64,000 nucleotides of DNA, taken from NCBI RefSeq assembly GCF_000425745.1, contig NZ_AUEA01000006.1:310001-374000 (forward strand). The letters run 5' to 3'. Under the pieces are notes generated by a model. The model made no database searches. It was not told the DNA's origin and saw nothing but the letters and a program-made list of their open reading frames with translations. Shown here piece after piece: positions 8,135 to 16,975 of the stretch (position 1 is the stretch's first letter; each line of letters starts with the position of its first letter). The position numbers were made by a program, and so were the translations under genes. This DNA is from Pseudomonas cremoricolorata DSM 17059 = NBRC 16634. Its GTDB lineage: Bacteria; Pseudomonadota; Gammaproteobacteria; Pseudomonadales; Pseudomonadaceae.

Positions 8135-10213
8135 TCACTGCGGCGTGCCGTGGACGACCCCTGCGGTGTTGTCCAGCAGGCTCTTGGTCGCCGTCTGGAT
8201 GAACGCTTCGAGGGTGTTGAGCAACTGCGGCTGGTCAGGACTTTCGATGAGTTCGGCCTTGAACTCGCGGCCCAGCTGGTAACGGTACAGCCGCGGTGAC
8301 ATGTCCTTGGACTCGATCAACACGCGGTCACCGGTGACCAGGCCGACGATCTGCTCGCTGCCGGAGGGCTTGATCATGCCCACCCCAGGATCGCCTGCCG
8401 GCAGGCTGAGCAAGTCACGCCCCCAGCACTGGTGGCGGGTTGGCCCACCGAGACGGCCCATGATGGTCGGCACGATGTCGACCTGGGTGCCCACGGTATG
8501 GCTGACCGCGCCGAACTTGTCCTGAATGCCCGGAGCGATCAGCAACAGCGGAATGTTGAAGCGGCCGAGGTCGAGCTCGGTGACCTGCTGATGGTTGCCA
8601 AAACCGTGGTCGCCAACGATGACGAACAAGGTTTCGTTGTAGTACGGCTCCTTGCGCGCCTTCTCGAAGAACTGGCCCAACGCCCAGTCCGAATAGCGCA
8701 TGGCGGTGAGGTGTTCATCGAGCCGGCCCTGACCGGTGACCGGTGCCACCGGCAGGTCTTTGGGCAAGGCGTAGGGGGTGTGGTTGGACAGGGTCTGCAA
8801 CAGGGCATAGAAGGGTTTCTTGCCGTAGTTGTTGGCCAACTCCTGCGCGCCGCGGTCGAACATGTCCTGGTCGGAGACGCCCCAGGTCGGGTCGGAGAAC
8901 ACCGGATTGACGAAGTCGTTGCGGCCGATGAAGGTGGTCATGCCCTGGTTGCCGAAGAAGCCGGACTGGTTGTCCCAGGCGAAATCACCGTTGTAGACGT
9001 AGACATCGTCGTAGTCGCGGGCGCTGAGCAACGCCGGCAGCCCGGACAGCTTGTGGCCACCCTCAGGGGTCTGCATCAGGTATTCGAAACCTGGCAGGTT
9101 GGGGAAGCAGGCCATGGTGGCGAACATGCCCTGGTGGGTATGGGTGCCGTTGGAGAAGAAGCGGTCGAACAGCAGGCCCTGCTTGGCCAGTCTGTCGAAG
9201 TTCGGGGTGATGTCATTGGGGCCGCCGAGGGCGCCGACCGAATGGCCGGCGAAGCTTTCCATCAGAATCACTACGACGTTCTTGATCGGCAGGGTCTTGT
9301 CTGCGGGCGGGACAAAATCACGGCGGATCGCCGCCTGGTCGGCATCGACCAGCGTGTCGTGCTCGGTCAGCAGTTGCTTGCGCACGCTCTCGAGCGCCAC
9401 CTGCGGATCGAGGGTAGCCTTCCAGATGTTGGCGCGGTCTTCACCGAAACGGCTCTTGGCGGCATCGATCAGGGTCAGGGTGCCGTTCAGGCCCAGCTGG
9501 TTGACGAAGTTGGAGTCGGTGGTGAACGCATCGCCCCAGCGCATCGGTGGGCCCTGGCGAAGGGTGCCACGGGCGGCCACCACGGCAACCAGCAGAATCA
9601 CCATGAACACCGCCAGGCGGTTGTACCAGGGGGTGACACGGACTGCGCCGAGGGTAGCGTCGGGGCTATCGCTGCCACGGGTGATGCGGTCGATGCCTTT
9701 GAACACCAGGCTCAGCAACCAGGTGCCGAACAACCAGGCGAGCAGGTAGCGCACCACCGGGAAGCCGTACCAGAGCATGCTCAGTACGGTCTTTGGATCT
9801 TCCTTGACGTACTGGAACACGAGGCCGTTGAGGCGCTGGTGGAACTCGCGGTAGAAGTCCAGCTCCATCAGCCCGAGCAGCAGCACCACGCTCGAGGTCA
9901 GCGTCAGCCACAGGCGGAAGAAGCCGCGCCGGGCCATGGCCCAGGTGCTGAGGGTGGCCAGCAGCAGCGGCACGCTCAGGTACACCACCACCCGCAGGTC
10001 GAAGCGCAGCCCATTGAGGAACCCCTCGGCCACCGTGGCGGTAGGAGTGTCGCCGACCATGTCGCTGTTGTAGAGCAACAACGCCAGGCGCACCAGGCTG
10101 AGCATGAGCATGATCGCCAGGGCGCTGAGCAGGGTGTAGGCCAGATGGCGGGAAACGGTGGGCGTGAAGGGAGCGCGCACGCCCCGTTGCTTCAAGGCAT
10201 TCGGATGAGCCAT
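8135..10213 (-). CDS. LTA-synthase/sulfatase-family membrane phosphotransferase-like protein
   Basis: Inner-membrane protein of 692 residues from ATG 10213. The N-terminal 220 residues hold about five transmembrane helices. The periplasmic domain is an alkaline-phosphatase-superfamily fold of the LtaS/OpgB type: a metal-ligand start NVVVILMESFAGHSVG, a later metal loop with NGTHTHQGMFA, and a C-terminal GDHGFG. In LtaS the equivalent of the T in the THT stretch is the nucleophile, which is consistent here. The family transfers phosphoglycerol or phosphoethanolamine groups to envelope glycans or lipids, or hydrolyses phosphodiesters; the exact substrate cannot be read. The start lacks a strong Shine-Dalgarno, and an ATG at 10306 is the alternative. 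Confidence 0.85.
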   Translation of the reverse strand: MAHPNALKQRGVRAPFTPTVSRHLAYTLLSALAIMLMLSLVRLALLLYNSDMVGDTPTATVAEGFLNGLRFDLRVVVYLSVPLLLATLSTWAMARRGFFRLWLTLTSSVVLLLGLMELDFYREFHQRLNGLVFQYVKEDPKTVLSMLWYGFPVVRYLLAWLFGTWLLSLVFKGIDRITRGSDSPDATLGAVRVTPWYNRLAVFMVILLVAVVAARGTLRQGPPMRWGDAFTTDSNFVNQLGLNGTLTLIDAAKSRFGEDRANIWKATLDPQVALESVRKQLLTEHDTLVDADQAAIRRDFVPPADKTLPIKNVVVILMESFAGHSVGALGGPNDITPNFDRLAKQGLLFDRFFSNGTHTHQGMFATMACFPNLPGFEYLMQTPEGGHKLSGLPALLSARDYDDVYVYNGDFAWDNQSGFFGNQGMTTFIGRNDFVNPVFSDPTWGVSDQDMFDRGAQELANNYGKKPFYALLQTLSNHTPYALPKDLPVAPVTGQGRLDEHLTAMRYSDWALGQFFEKARKEPYYNETLFVIVGDHGFGNHQQVTELDLGRFNIPLLLIAPGIQDKFGAVSHTVGTQVDIVPTIMGRLGGPTRHQCWGRDLLSLPAGDPGVGMIKPSGSEQIVGLVTGDRVLIESKDMSPRLYRYQLGREFKAELIESPDQPQLLNTLEAFIQTATKSLLDNTAGVVHGTPQ

Positions 10214-10375
10214 GAATGGAGAAGTCCTAAGAATGCAGGTTTGCGGAAAAGGCTGGGTCGCCCACAGCGCCCGCAACGAGGAGCTGGCAGCGGACGGACG
10301 CAGCATTGTGCGGCGCGGATTTTCAGGAATCCAGTGTGAAAATTATGTCACGCCGCCCGCTGCGTCCTGCGTTGG

Positions 10376-10567
10376 CTAGACGCGCGGATTGCCCCGCGGA
10401 CCGGCAATGGCCCAGATGATCAGCCCCACCACCGGCAGCAGCAGGATCAACACGATCCAGAGAATCTTCGCTCCAGTCGAAGAACTGCTTCTTGCCACGC
10501 TGATGATAGCCCAGATGTCCAGGGCCAGAATGATCAGCCCCACCAGGCCGTTGAATGTCGAACCCAT
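10376..10567 (-). CDS. PLDc_N-domain small membrane protein (63 aa)
   Basis: A 63-residue protein with two hydrophobic helices (GLVGLIILALDIWAIISV and ILWIVLILLLPVVGLIIWAI) and a short tail GPRGNPRV. This matches the phospholipase-D-nuclease N-terminal (PLDc_N) membrane domain that occurs alone in many bacteria. AAGGAG lies about 9 bp before ATG 10567. The function of stand-alone copies is unknown. Confidence 0.8.
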   Translation of the reverse strand: MGSTFNGLVGLIILALDIWAIISVARSSSSTGAKILWIVLILLLPVVGLIIWAIAGPRGNPRV

Positions 10568-10695
10568 ACCCTTGCTCCTTATGAATAGCTGCACCGCTCA
10601 GCATAGCGGGCTATCGACGCTATAGAACGGAATCCTTGGCGTGAGGTTCAGGTCAATCGCTAGACTCGCTCATTGTTCTGATTCCGAGGTTCGCG

Positions 10696-11634
10696 ATGCC
10701 CCCAGCCGATTCTTCCACTTCCGCCCTGCCCTCCCTGCTGGGCGCCTGGCGCCAGCAGGCGCAGAGCAATCCGTGGCTGAGCGCCGGGCTGGGCATCAGC
10801 CTGCTGGCGATCATCGTGTTGCTGCTGGCGAGCATCTACAACGCGGTCAATGGCGATCACGCCGACAACCTGCATTTCGCTGTACTCGGCGGCCTGGCCG
10901 GGTTCGGCGCCACCGCGCTGGGGGCGGTGCTGGCGGTGATTCTGCGCGATGTCAGCACGCGCAATCAGGATGTCATGCTCGGCTTCGCTGCCGGCATGAT
11001 GCTCGCGGCCAGCTCCTTTTCGCTGATTCTTCCAGGGCTGGAGGCTGCCCGGGAAATCACCGGCAACGGCTCGGCTGCAGCCGGCACGGTGGTGCTGGGC
11101 ATGGCCCTTGGCGTGCTGTTGATGCTCGGGCTCGACCGTTTCACCCCGCACGAACACGAAACCACCGGCCCCTGCGGCCCGGAAGCGGCGCGGGTCAATC
11201 GGGTCTGGCTGTTCGTGCTGGCGATCACCTTGCACAACCTGCCCGAAGGCATGGCCATCGGCGTGAGCTTCGCCAATGGCGACATGAACATCGGCCTGCC
11301 GCTGACCAGCGCGATTGCCATTCAAGACATTCCCGAAGGCCTGGCGGTCGCCCTGGCGCTGCGCGCGACCGGGTTGTCCAGCCTGAAGGCGGCGCTGGTA
11401 GCGATTGGTTCGGGGTTGATGGAACCCCTGGGCGCGGTGATCGGCCTGGGCATCTCCACCGGCTTCGCCCTCGCCTATCCGATCAGCATGGGCCTTGCCG
11501 CCGGGGCGATGATCTTCGTGGTGTCCCACGAGGTGATTCCCGAAACCCACCGCAACGGCCACCAGACCTCGGCCACCCTTGGCCTGATGGGCGGTTTCGC
11601 GGTGATGATGTTTCTCGATACGGCGCTGGGCTGA
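10696..11634 (+). CDS. ZIP-family divalent metal transporter (ZupT-like)
   Basis: A 312-residue inner-membrane protein with about eight hydrophobic segments. Metal-site motifs are HNLPEG (His180 to Gly185, TM4) and QDIPEG (about 214-219, TM5); the intervening loop holds HEHE (about 153-156), a histidine-rich cytoplasmic segment usual in ZIP proteins. It is an importer of Zn2+/Fe2+ and related ions by family. The N-terminus is longer than ZupT, with a polar 25-residue start before TM1. The gene is monocistronic. Confidence 0.88.
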   Translation: MPPADSSTSALPSLLGAWRQQAQSNPWLSAGLGISLLAIIVLLLASIYNAVNGDHADNLHFAVLGGLAGFGATALGAVLAVILRDVSTRNQDVMLGFAAGMMLAASSFSLILPGLEAAREITGNGSAAAGTVVLGMALGVLLMLGLDRFTPHEHETTGPCGPEAARVNRVWLFVLAITLHNLPEGMAIGVSFANGDMNIGLPLTSAIAIQDIPEGLAVALALRATGLSSLKAALVAIGSGLMEPLGAVIGLGISTGFALAYPISMGLAAGAMIFVVSHEVIPETHRNGHQTSATLGLMGGFAVMMFLDTALG

Positions 11635-11728
11635 ACTGCCCAGGGCTTGGGTCAGTCAGGCGCGCTTCGCGCGCCATGGCGGGTACACCGCAGCGGCGGA
11701 CGATCCGCGACGACCGATAGGCCCGGTC

Positions 11729-12250
11729 TTAGCGCCAGCTCTCCTTGACCGGCCGGCGGCGTGCGCCGAGGGCCAGCCAACCGATCAGGCGCAACAGGCT
11801 TTCCACCGCCAGCGACAGCAGCAGCCCGGCGCCCACGCCCCAGGCGATGGCCTCGGGCACCAGCAGGATCTGGTAGCTGTAGCCCTTGAGGGTTTCTTCG
11901 CGCAGGTCAGGGTCGGGCTGCACCAGCACGTGCCAAGTGCGCACCCACCAGTTGCCCTGCAAGGTCTGCCACTCGTTTTCCAGCGCTTGATTGCGAATCA
12001 GCAGGCTGTCGATGCTGTTGGCATCGCTGTTGAACACCGGGTCGTCGCTGCTGCGGTAATGCCGCACCAGAGCCTGCAGGTCACCGTTGAAGAAGCGTTC
12101 GGCGGTTTCCTTGAAGCCGTTCAGCGCTTCGCGCGACTCCAGCACGTGGGCCTCGACCCGTTGGCTGTAGCTGTTGATCAGCCCAGGCACCTGAATGCCG
12201 GCCAGCAAGCCGCCCGTGAACAGCAACAGACGCAGGTAGCTCATGAACAT
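11729..12250 (-). CDS. DUF2937-family membrane protein
   Basis: A 173-residue protein from ATG 12250, preceded by GAGGAGG at 7 bp. It has a hydrophobic N-terminal helix (LRLLLFTGGLLAGIQVPGLI), a long soluble helical region (EAHVLESREALNGFKETAERFF) and a C-terminal helix (IAWGVGAGLLLSLAVESLL), the arrangement of the DUF2937 family. The start overlaps the 3' end of the upstream amidotransferase gene by 10 bp, so the two are probably translationally coupled. The function is unknown. Confidence 0.7.
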   Translation of the reverse strand: MFMSYLRLLLFTGGLLAGIQVPGLINSYSQRVEAHVLESREALNGFKETAERFFNGDLQALVRHYRSSDDPVFNSDANSIDSLLIRNQALENEWQTLQGNWWVRTWHVLVQPDPDLREETLKGYSYQILLVPEAIAWGVGAGLLLSLAVESLLRLIGWLALGARRRPVKESWR

Positions 12251-13035
12251 GCAGGGGCCTCCTCGCTGTGGCCATGGGCGGTGCACTCACCATGGCGCCA
12301 CAGCGCCCAGTCACCGGGCACGTAACGGTTCCAGGTTTCGTTTTCGGTCAGCGGTTCGGTGGCGATCACCGTGACCACATCGTTGGGGGTAGTTTCAGTG
12401 AGAAAGTCGACGATCAGGTCGACATCCTTGAGCCGCGCCGCGCCAAACGGCGCGCGCCGGGTGATGTGCACCAGCTTGGTCGAGCAGAAACAAAACAGCC
12501 AGTCGCCGTTGCTCAGCAGGCAATTGAACACGCCCTGGCTGCGATAGCCGGCGCAGGCCTCGACCAGCACCGGCAGCAGTTGCTCGACCGCTACCGGCTC
12601 GGGGAACGCCGCACGTACGCGGTTGAGCAGGTCGCAGAACGCCGCCTCGCTGTCGGTATCGCCGACCGGGCGGTAGAAAGTCTTTTCGCCGCTGAACTCG
12701 CGCAACTGACCATTGTGCGCAAAGCACCAGTTGCGCCCCCACAGCTCGCGAACGAACGGATGGGTGTTGGACAGGCAGACAGTGCCGACGTTGGCCTGGC
12801 GGATGTGGCCGATCACCACCTCGCTCTTGATCGGGTAACGCTGCACCAGATTGGCGACTTCCGACTCGCTGCTCGCCGACGGGTCCTGGAACAGCCGCAG
12901 GCCACGGCCTTCGTAAAAGCCGATGCCCCAGCCATCACGGTGCGGCCCGGTGCGCCCGCCGCGCTGCATCAGCCCGGTGAAGCTGAAGACGATGTCGGTG
13001 GGCACGTTGGCGCTCATGCCGAGTAGTTCACACAT
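12241..13035 (-). CDS. Class-II glutamine amidotransferase (YafJ-like)
   Basis: A 264-residue protein with an N-terminal nucleophile Cys2 (MCELLG), exposed after Met removal, as in Ntn-type glutaminases. Supporting motifs are HRDGWGIGF (about 32-40), GHIRQANVG (about 76-84), the NTHPF and FAHNG segments, and GDTDSEAAF. There is no fused synthase domain, so this is the stand-alone YafJ-type hydrolase of unknown acceptor. AGGAGAGG precedes the ATG. The gene sits between two membrane-protein genes on the same strand. Confidence 0.88.
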   Translation of the reverse strand: MCELLGMSANVPTDIVFSFTGLMQRGGRTGPHRDGWGIGFYEGRGLRLFQDPSASSESEVANLVQRYPIKSEVVIGHIRQANVGTVCLSNTHPFVRELWGRNWCFAHNGQLREFSGEKTFYRPVGDTDSEAAFCDLLNRVRAAFPEPVAVEQLLPVLVEACAGYRSQGVFNCLLSNGDWLFCFCSTKLVHITRRAPFGAARLKDVDLIVDFLTETTPNDVVTVIATEPLTENETWNRYVPGDWALWRHGECTAHGHSEEAPACS

Positions 13036-13047
13036 GACCCTCTCCTG

Positions 13048-13560
13048 CTACAGGCGCGGTTCGAAACGGCCGCCAGCGCTGTTCGGGCGCGGCGCGGACG
13101 GCTCGACACGGGCGTGGTCGTCGCGGTAGCGATCGGTGCGCTCGGCGGCAAGCGACGGGTGCTCCAGCTGCTGGTCTTCGGCAGCGCGGCGCTGCGCGAC
13201 GGCCTCGGCCAGGGCACGGCGCTCGCGGGCGCGGCGCTCCAGCGGCCAGCGAATCAGCACGAAGATGAAGTACAGGATGAAAGCGATCAGGCCATACATC
13301 GCCAGATCGGACGCCGCGCGCCAGGCGTTGTTACCGACTTTGAAGGCGAGGTCGAGGGTGCTGATGGCGATGGCCGGAGCGAAGCTGTCCTTGGCCGGGT
13401 CGACGATGGTCGGGCTGAGCAGCAGAACCGCCAGCACGACGCGCAGGGGTTCGCGCAGCCAGCGCCACATCCAGCCGGTGAGCTTGAAGCAGACCAGCAG
13501 GCAGCCCAGTGCGGCAAAGGCATACAGGCCCCACGCGAGGGTGTAGTCGTGTTCGGTCAT
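13048..13560 (-). CDS. Conserved hypothetical inner-membrane protein (170 aa)
   Basis: Three hydrophobic segments (about 9-27, 38-52 and 86-105) are followed by a charged cytoplasmic tail of about 65 residues rich in Arg, Glu and Ala. No domain is recognised. Its stop lies 12 bp before the class-II amidotransferase start, so it probably heads a three-gene operon with that gene and the DUF2937 gene. Confidence 0.65.
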   Translation of the reverse strand: MTEHDYTLAWGLYAFAALGCLLVCFKLTGWMWRWLREPLRVVLAVLLLSPTIVDPAKDSFAPAIAISTLDLAFKVGNNAWRAASDLAMYGLIAFILYFIFVLIRWPLERRARERRALAEAVAQRRAAEDQQLEHPSLAAERTDRYRDDHARVEPSAPRPNSAGGRFEPRL

Positions 13561-13677
13561 GGTGTGGGTGCACGCCAGGGAAAGAGTTGCCTATGATAAC
13601 GACTTTTCCGGGCGCAGGCGCCCCCCATGCCGGCCATGCCCGGGTTATCCCGACATCGCCCCAGCCAAGAGAATCCG

Positions 13678-15729
13678 ATGCCCGCCACCGATCGCACCGC
13701 CCAGCCGCCCATCGCCCGCACGCTCAGCTCGGGCGATCCCTATGCCTGGCTGCAACAGCGCGACGACGCAGAGGTACTGGCCTACCTCGAGGCCGAGAAC
13801 ACCTACCAGCAAGCCTGCCTGGCGCACCAGGGCCAGGCGCGCGAGGCGCTGTTCGAGGAAATCAAGGGGCGCATCCTGGAAACCGACCTGTCGCTGCCCT
13901 CGCCGTGGGGTCCGTACCTGTACTACACACGCACCACCGCCGGAGACGAATACCCGAGGCACTACCGCTGCCCAAGGCCCGCCGACGACTCCAACCAGGT
14001 CGACGAGCAGGGCGAAGAGCTGCTACTCGACCCCAACGCGCTGGCCGCAGGGGGTTTTCTTTCGCTCGGCGCCTTCAGTGTCAGCCCCGACCACCAGCGC
14101 CTGGCCTACAGCCTCGATACCAGTGGCGATGAGGTCTACACGCTGTTCGTCAAGGAACTGAGCAGCGGCGCCGTCACTGCCCTGCCCTTCGACGACTGCG
14201 ACGGCAGCATGACCTGGGCCAACGACAGCCAGACATTGTTCTTCAGCGAGCTGGACGACACCCACCGGCCCTGGTGCCTGCGCCGTCACACCCTCGGTGA
14301 AGACGCTGCGCACGTGGTGTTCGAAGAGCCCGACGGACGCTTCTTCCTGCACTGCTACCGCAGCAGCTCCGAACGCCAGCTGGTGCTGCTGCTCAATAGC
14401 AAGACCACCAGCGAAGCCTGGGTGCTCGACGCCGGCACGCCACACGCCGAGTTCACCTGCCTGGCCCCGCGCGAAGAGGGCCATGAGTATTTCCCCGACC
14501 ACGGCCAGCTCGATGGCCAGTGGCGCTGGTTCATCCGCAGCAACTGCCACGGCATCAACTTCGCGCTGTTCCAGGCGCCCGCCGAGCACGTGCCCAGCCA
14601 AGCGCAATGGCAGGTGCTGGTAGCGCATCGCGAGCAGGTCATGCTCGAAGGCCTCAACCTCAACGCCGGCGCCTATACGCTGAGCCTGCGCGAAGGCGGC
14701 CTGCCGATCATCGAAGTGCACCCGCAGGGCCTGGAGGCGTACCGCGTCGAGTTGCCCGATGCCGCCTACAGCCTGTACGTGCAGGACAGCCTGGAGTTCG
14801 TCAGCGCGCGCATTCGCCTGCGTTATGAAGCGCTCAATCGTCCCGCCCAGGTGCGCCAGCTGAACCTGGTCGATGGCGCGCAGACGGTGCTCAAGCAAAC
14901 CCCGGTGCTGGGCGACTTCGATGCCGATGCCTACGTCAGCGAGCGCCTGTGGGCGACCGCCGCCGATGGCACCCAGGTGCCGATCAGCCTGGTGCGCCGG
15001 CGCAGTGACCTGCAGCGCACGGTGCCGCTGTACCTGTATGGCTACGGTGCCTATGGCGAGAGCCTCGACCCGTGGTTCTCCCACGCGCGGCTGAGTCTGC
15101 TCGAACGTGGCGTGGCCTTCGCCATCGCCCATGTACGTGGCGGCGGCGAGCTGGGCGAAGCCTGGTACCGCGCCGGCAAGCAGGCGCACAAGCAGAACAC
15201 CTTCGATGACTTCATCGCCTGCGCCGAGCACCTGATCGAAAGCGGGGTCACCACGGCCGAACGCCTGGCGATCAGCGGCGGCAGCGCTGGCGGGCTGTTG
15301 ATCGGCGCGGTGCTCAACCAGCGCCCTGAGCTGTTCCGCTGCGCCATCGCCGAAGTGCCGTTCGTCGACGTGCTCAATACCATGCTCGACCCGGACCTGC
15401 CGCTGACCGTCACCGAGTATGACGAGTGGGGCAATCCGCAGGAGCCTGAGGTGCATGCGCGCATCAAGGCCTATGCGCCGTACGAAAACGTCAAGGCCCA
15501 GGCCTACCCGGCCATGCTGGTGGTGGCCGGCTACAACGACAGCCGGGTGCAGTACTGGGAGGCGGCCAAGTGGGTTGCGCGCCTGCGCACGCTCAAGACC
15601 GACGACAACCTGCTGCTGCTGAAAACCGAGATGGACGCCGGACACGGCGGCATGAGCGGGCGCTACCAAGGGCTGCGTGACGTGGCACTGGAGTATGCGT
15701 TCGTGCTGGAGACGCTACAGGTCGCTTAA
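13678..15729 (+). CDS. ptrB: Oligopeptidase B (protease II), S9A family
   Basis: A 683-residue cytoplasmic serine peptidase that cuts small peptides after Arg/Lys. An N-terminal beta-propeller (about 70-400) covers a C-terminal alpha/beta-hydrolase domain. The catalytic triad is visible: Ser536 in GGSAGG, Asp621 in GYNDSRV and His656 in AGHGGMSGRY. The length and the HVRGGGELG segment (about 486) are as in PtrB. ATG 13678 was chosen because translation there aligns with the family start (PPIARTLSSGDPYAWLQQRDD). The stop codon overlaps the stop of the convergent gene. Confidence 0.93.
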   Translation: MPATDRTAQPPIARTLSSGDPYAWLQQRDDAEVLAYLEAENTYQQACLAHQGQAREALFEEIKGRILETDLSLPSPWGPYLYYTRTTAGDEYPRHYRCPRPADDSNQVDEQGEELLLDPNALAAGGFLSLGAFSVSPDHQRLAYSLDTSGDEVYTLFVKELSSGAVTALPFDDCDGSMTWANDSQTLFFSELDDTHRPWCLRRHTLGEDAAHVVFEEPDGRFFLHCYRSSSERQLVLLLNSKTTSEAWVLDAGTPHAEFTCLAPREEGHEYFPDHGQLDGQWRWFIRSNCHGINFALFQAPAEHVPSQAQWQVLVAHREQVMLEGLNLNAGAYTLSLREGGLPIIEVHPQGLEAYRVELPDAAYSLYVQDSLEFVSARIRLRYEALNRPAQVRQLNLVDGAQTVLKQTPVLGDFDADAYVSERLWATAADGTQVPISLVRRRSDLQRTVPLYLYGYGAYGESLDPWFSHARLSLLERGVAFAIAHVRGGGELGEAWYRAGKQAHKQNTFDDFIACAEHLIESGVTTAERLAISGGSAGGLLIGAVLNQRPELFRCAIAEVPFVDVLNTMLDPDLPLTVTEYDEWGNPQEPEVHARIKAYAPYENVKAQAYPAMLVVAGYNDSRVQYWEAAKWVARLRTLKTDDNLLLLKTEMDAGHGGMSGRYQGLRDVALEYAFVLETLQVA

Positions 15730-16001
15730 TCCTGGCTCGGAAGCCTGACCGGCGGCGTCTGCGCCGGCTGCGGCAGCGGCTGATCCTTGCGCGGGCCGGG
15801 CAGCGGCATGGGCGGCAAAGCCGGCCCACCGGGTTTGCCAGCGCCTTGGCGCGGTGGGCTGCTCGGGGTGATCTGCGGATAGGGCGATGGCGTGGCGGTG
15901 CCGGGCGCGCCGGGTGCCGGGTTGAGCACTTGCGGCTGGGGTCCGGCGGCCTCGGCCAGAGGCCAGCCAATCAGTACTGCGGCGATGAGTAGGACGCGCA
16001 T
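15726..16001 (-). CDS. Proline-rich secreted hypothetical protein (91 aa)
   Basis: ATG 16001 has GGAG 6 bp upstream. Residues 1-19 form a signal peptide (MRVLLIAAVLIGWPLAEA). The mature part is about one quarter Pro with Gly, Gln and Ser, and has no cysteine, so it is likely disordered in the periplasm. It is convergent with ptrB: the two TAA stops share three bases (15726-15729). The family is unknown. Confidence 0.6.
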   Translation of the reverse strand: MRVLLIAAVLIGWPLAEAAGPQPQVLNPAPGAPGTATPSPYPQITPSSPPRQGAGKPGGPALPPMPLPGPRKDQPLPQPAQTPPVRLPSQD

Positions 16002-16134
16002 GGGGGGCTCCATTTCTGCACACTGTCTACAGGCTACCTGCTGGTTACACATCGCGCCTGTCCGCAGCGCCAGGAGGCAGGCTAGACTTGCTTCAACCGT
16101 CATCCGCCTGCACACAACAGAAAAAGGTAACACC

Positions 16135-16503
16135 ATGAGCTCGGCCTCTACTTCCGCCGCCACCGCGCGCCTCGACCGCATCCTTGCCGACGCCAAGCGC
16201 GACAAGGAAATGGGCTACCGCGACAAGGCCCTGAAGATGTACCCGCACGTCTGCGGTCGCTGCGCCCGCGAGTTCGCCGGCAAGCGCCTGTCGGAGCTGA
16301 CCGTACATCACCGCGACCACAACCACGACAACAATCCCCAGGACGGCTCGAACTGGGAGTTGCTGTGCCTGTACTGCCACGACAACGAACACTCCCGTTA
16401 CACCGACCAGCAATATTTCAGCGATGGCTCGCTGAGCTCGCCGAAGACTGCCAAGGCCACCCACAACCCATTCGCGGCGCTCGGCGATCTGCTGAAAAAG
16501 TGA
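16135..16503 (+). CDS. YajD-family HNH nuclease-like protein
   Basis: A 122-residue protein from ATG 16135 (AAAGG upstream). Zinc-type Cys pairs CGRC (about 41) and CLYC (about 84) flank the HNH core HHRDHNHDNNP (about 62-72), and an ENSH-like HDNEHS follows. This is the YajD arrangement, a small HNH endonuclease-like family of unknown target found in many proteobacterial chromosomes. Confidence 0.88.
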   Translation: MSSASTSAATARLDRILADAKRDKEMGYRDKALKMYPHVCGRCAREFAGKRLSELTVHHRDHNHDNNPQDGSNWELLCLYCHDNEHSRYTDQQYFSDGSLSSPKTAKATHNPFAALGDLLKK

Positions 16504-16602
16504 CACTGCCGGCAATGGCCCGAGCGCCAGCCGGCAACCCGGCTGAACGCCTGGCCGCAGGCTGCGGTCAGCTCCTGTACCTACCCTTTCAGGAGATCAG
16601 CC

Positions 16603-16923
16603 ATGCGCGACATTCTTTCCAACGAGCACAACGTCCAGGGCATCGAGCGTATCGGCTCGGTTGCCGGCGGCGCCCTGATGATTACCAAGGGCCTGCGCAA
16701 GGGCGGCTTTCTCGGCCTGGTGCAGATCGCCATGGGCGGCTTTGCGGTAGCGCGTGGCGTGCGCGGGCAGTGCGCCGCCAAGACCTGGTTTCAGGAGCAT
16801 CGCTCGGAGTACCTGCGCCTGCGCGAGGGCATCGAACACGATGCCGCCGAGCTGACCAAGCTCAAGGCCAGCGCCGACGCCGCCACCCGCGGCGTGACCG
16901 TTACCGGTAAAGATCCGCTGTAA
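16603..16923 (+). CDS. YgaP-like (DUF2892) small membrane protein
   Basis: A 106-residue protein with AGGAG 7 bp before the ATG. A hydrophobic stretch with two short helices (about 15-27 and 35-51; GGALMITKGL, GGFLGLVQIAMGGFAV) resembles the DUF2892 inner-membrane domain. The C-terminal half is a charged helix (EYLRLREGIEHDAAELTKL). Only one Cys is present. The function is unknown. Confidence 0.6.
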   Translation: MRDILSNEHNVQGIERIGSVAGGALMITKGLRKGGFLGLVQIAMGGFAVARGVRGQCAAKTWFQEHRSEYLRLREGIEHDAAELTKLKASADAATRGVTVTGKDPL

Positions 16924-16929
16924 TCGCTC

Positions 16930-16949
16930 GGGCCGCCGCTCGGCGGCCC
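16930..16949. terminator. Strong hairpin between convergent genes
   Basis: 8-bp arms GGGCCGCC / GGCGGCCC with a GCTC loop, between the stops at 16923 (+) and 16976 (-). There is no T-run on either side. Confidence 0.4.
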
Positions 16950-16975
16950 ACGCTCGCTGCTCCGCGCTCGCCGGC

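Noticed and set aside
8432..10339. 635-codon plus-strand frame opposite the sulfatase-family gene
   Set aside because: The translation is repetitive (many GEQ/HRQ/EH stretches) with no recognisable domain, while the minus-strand gene has transmembrane helices and metal motifs.
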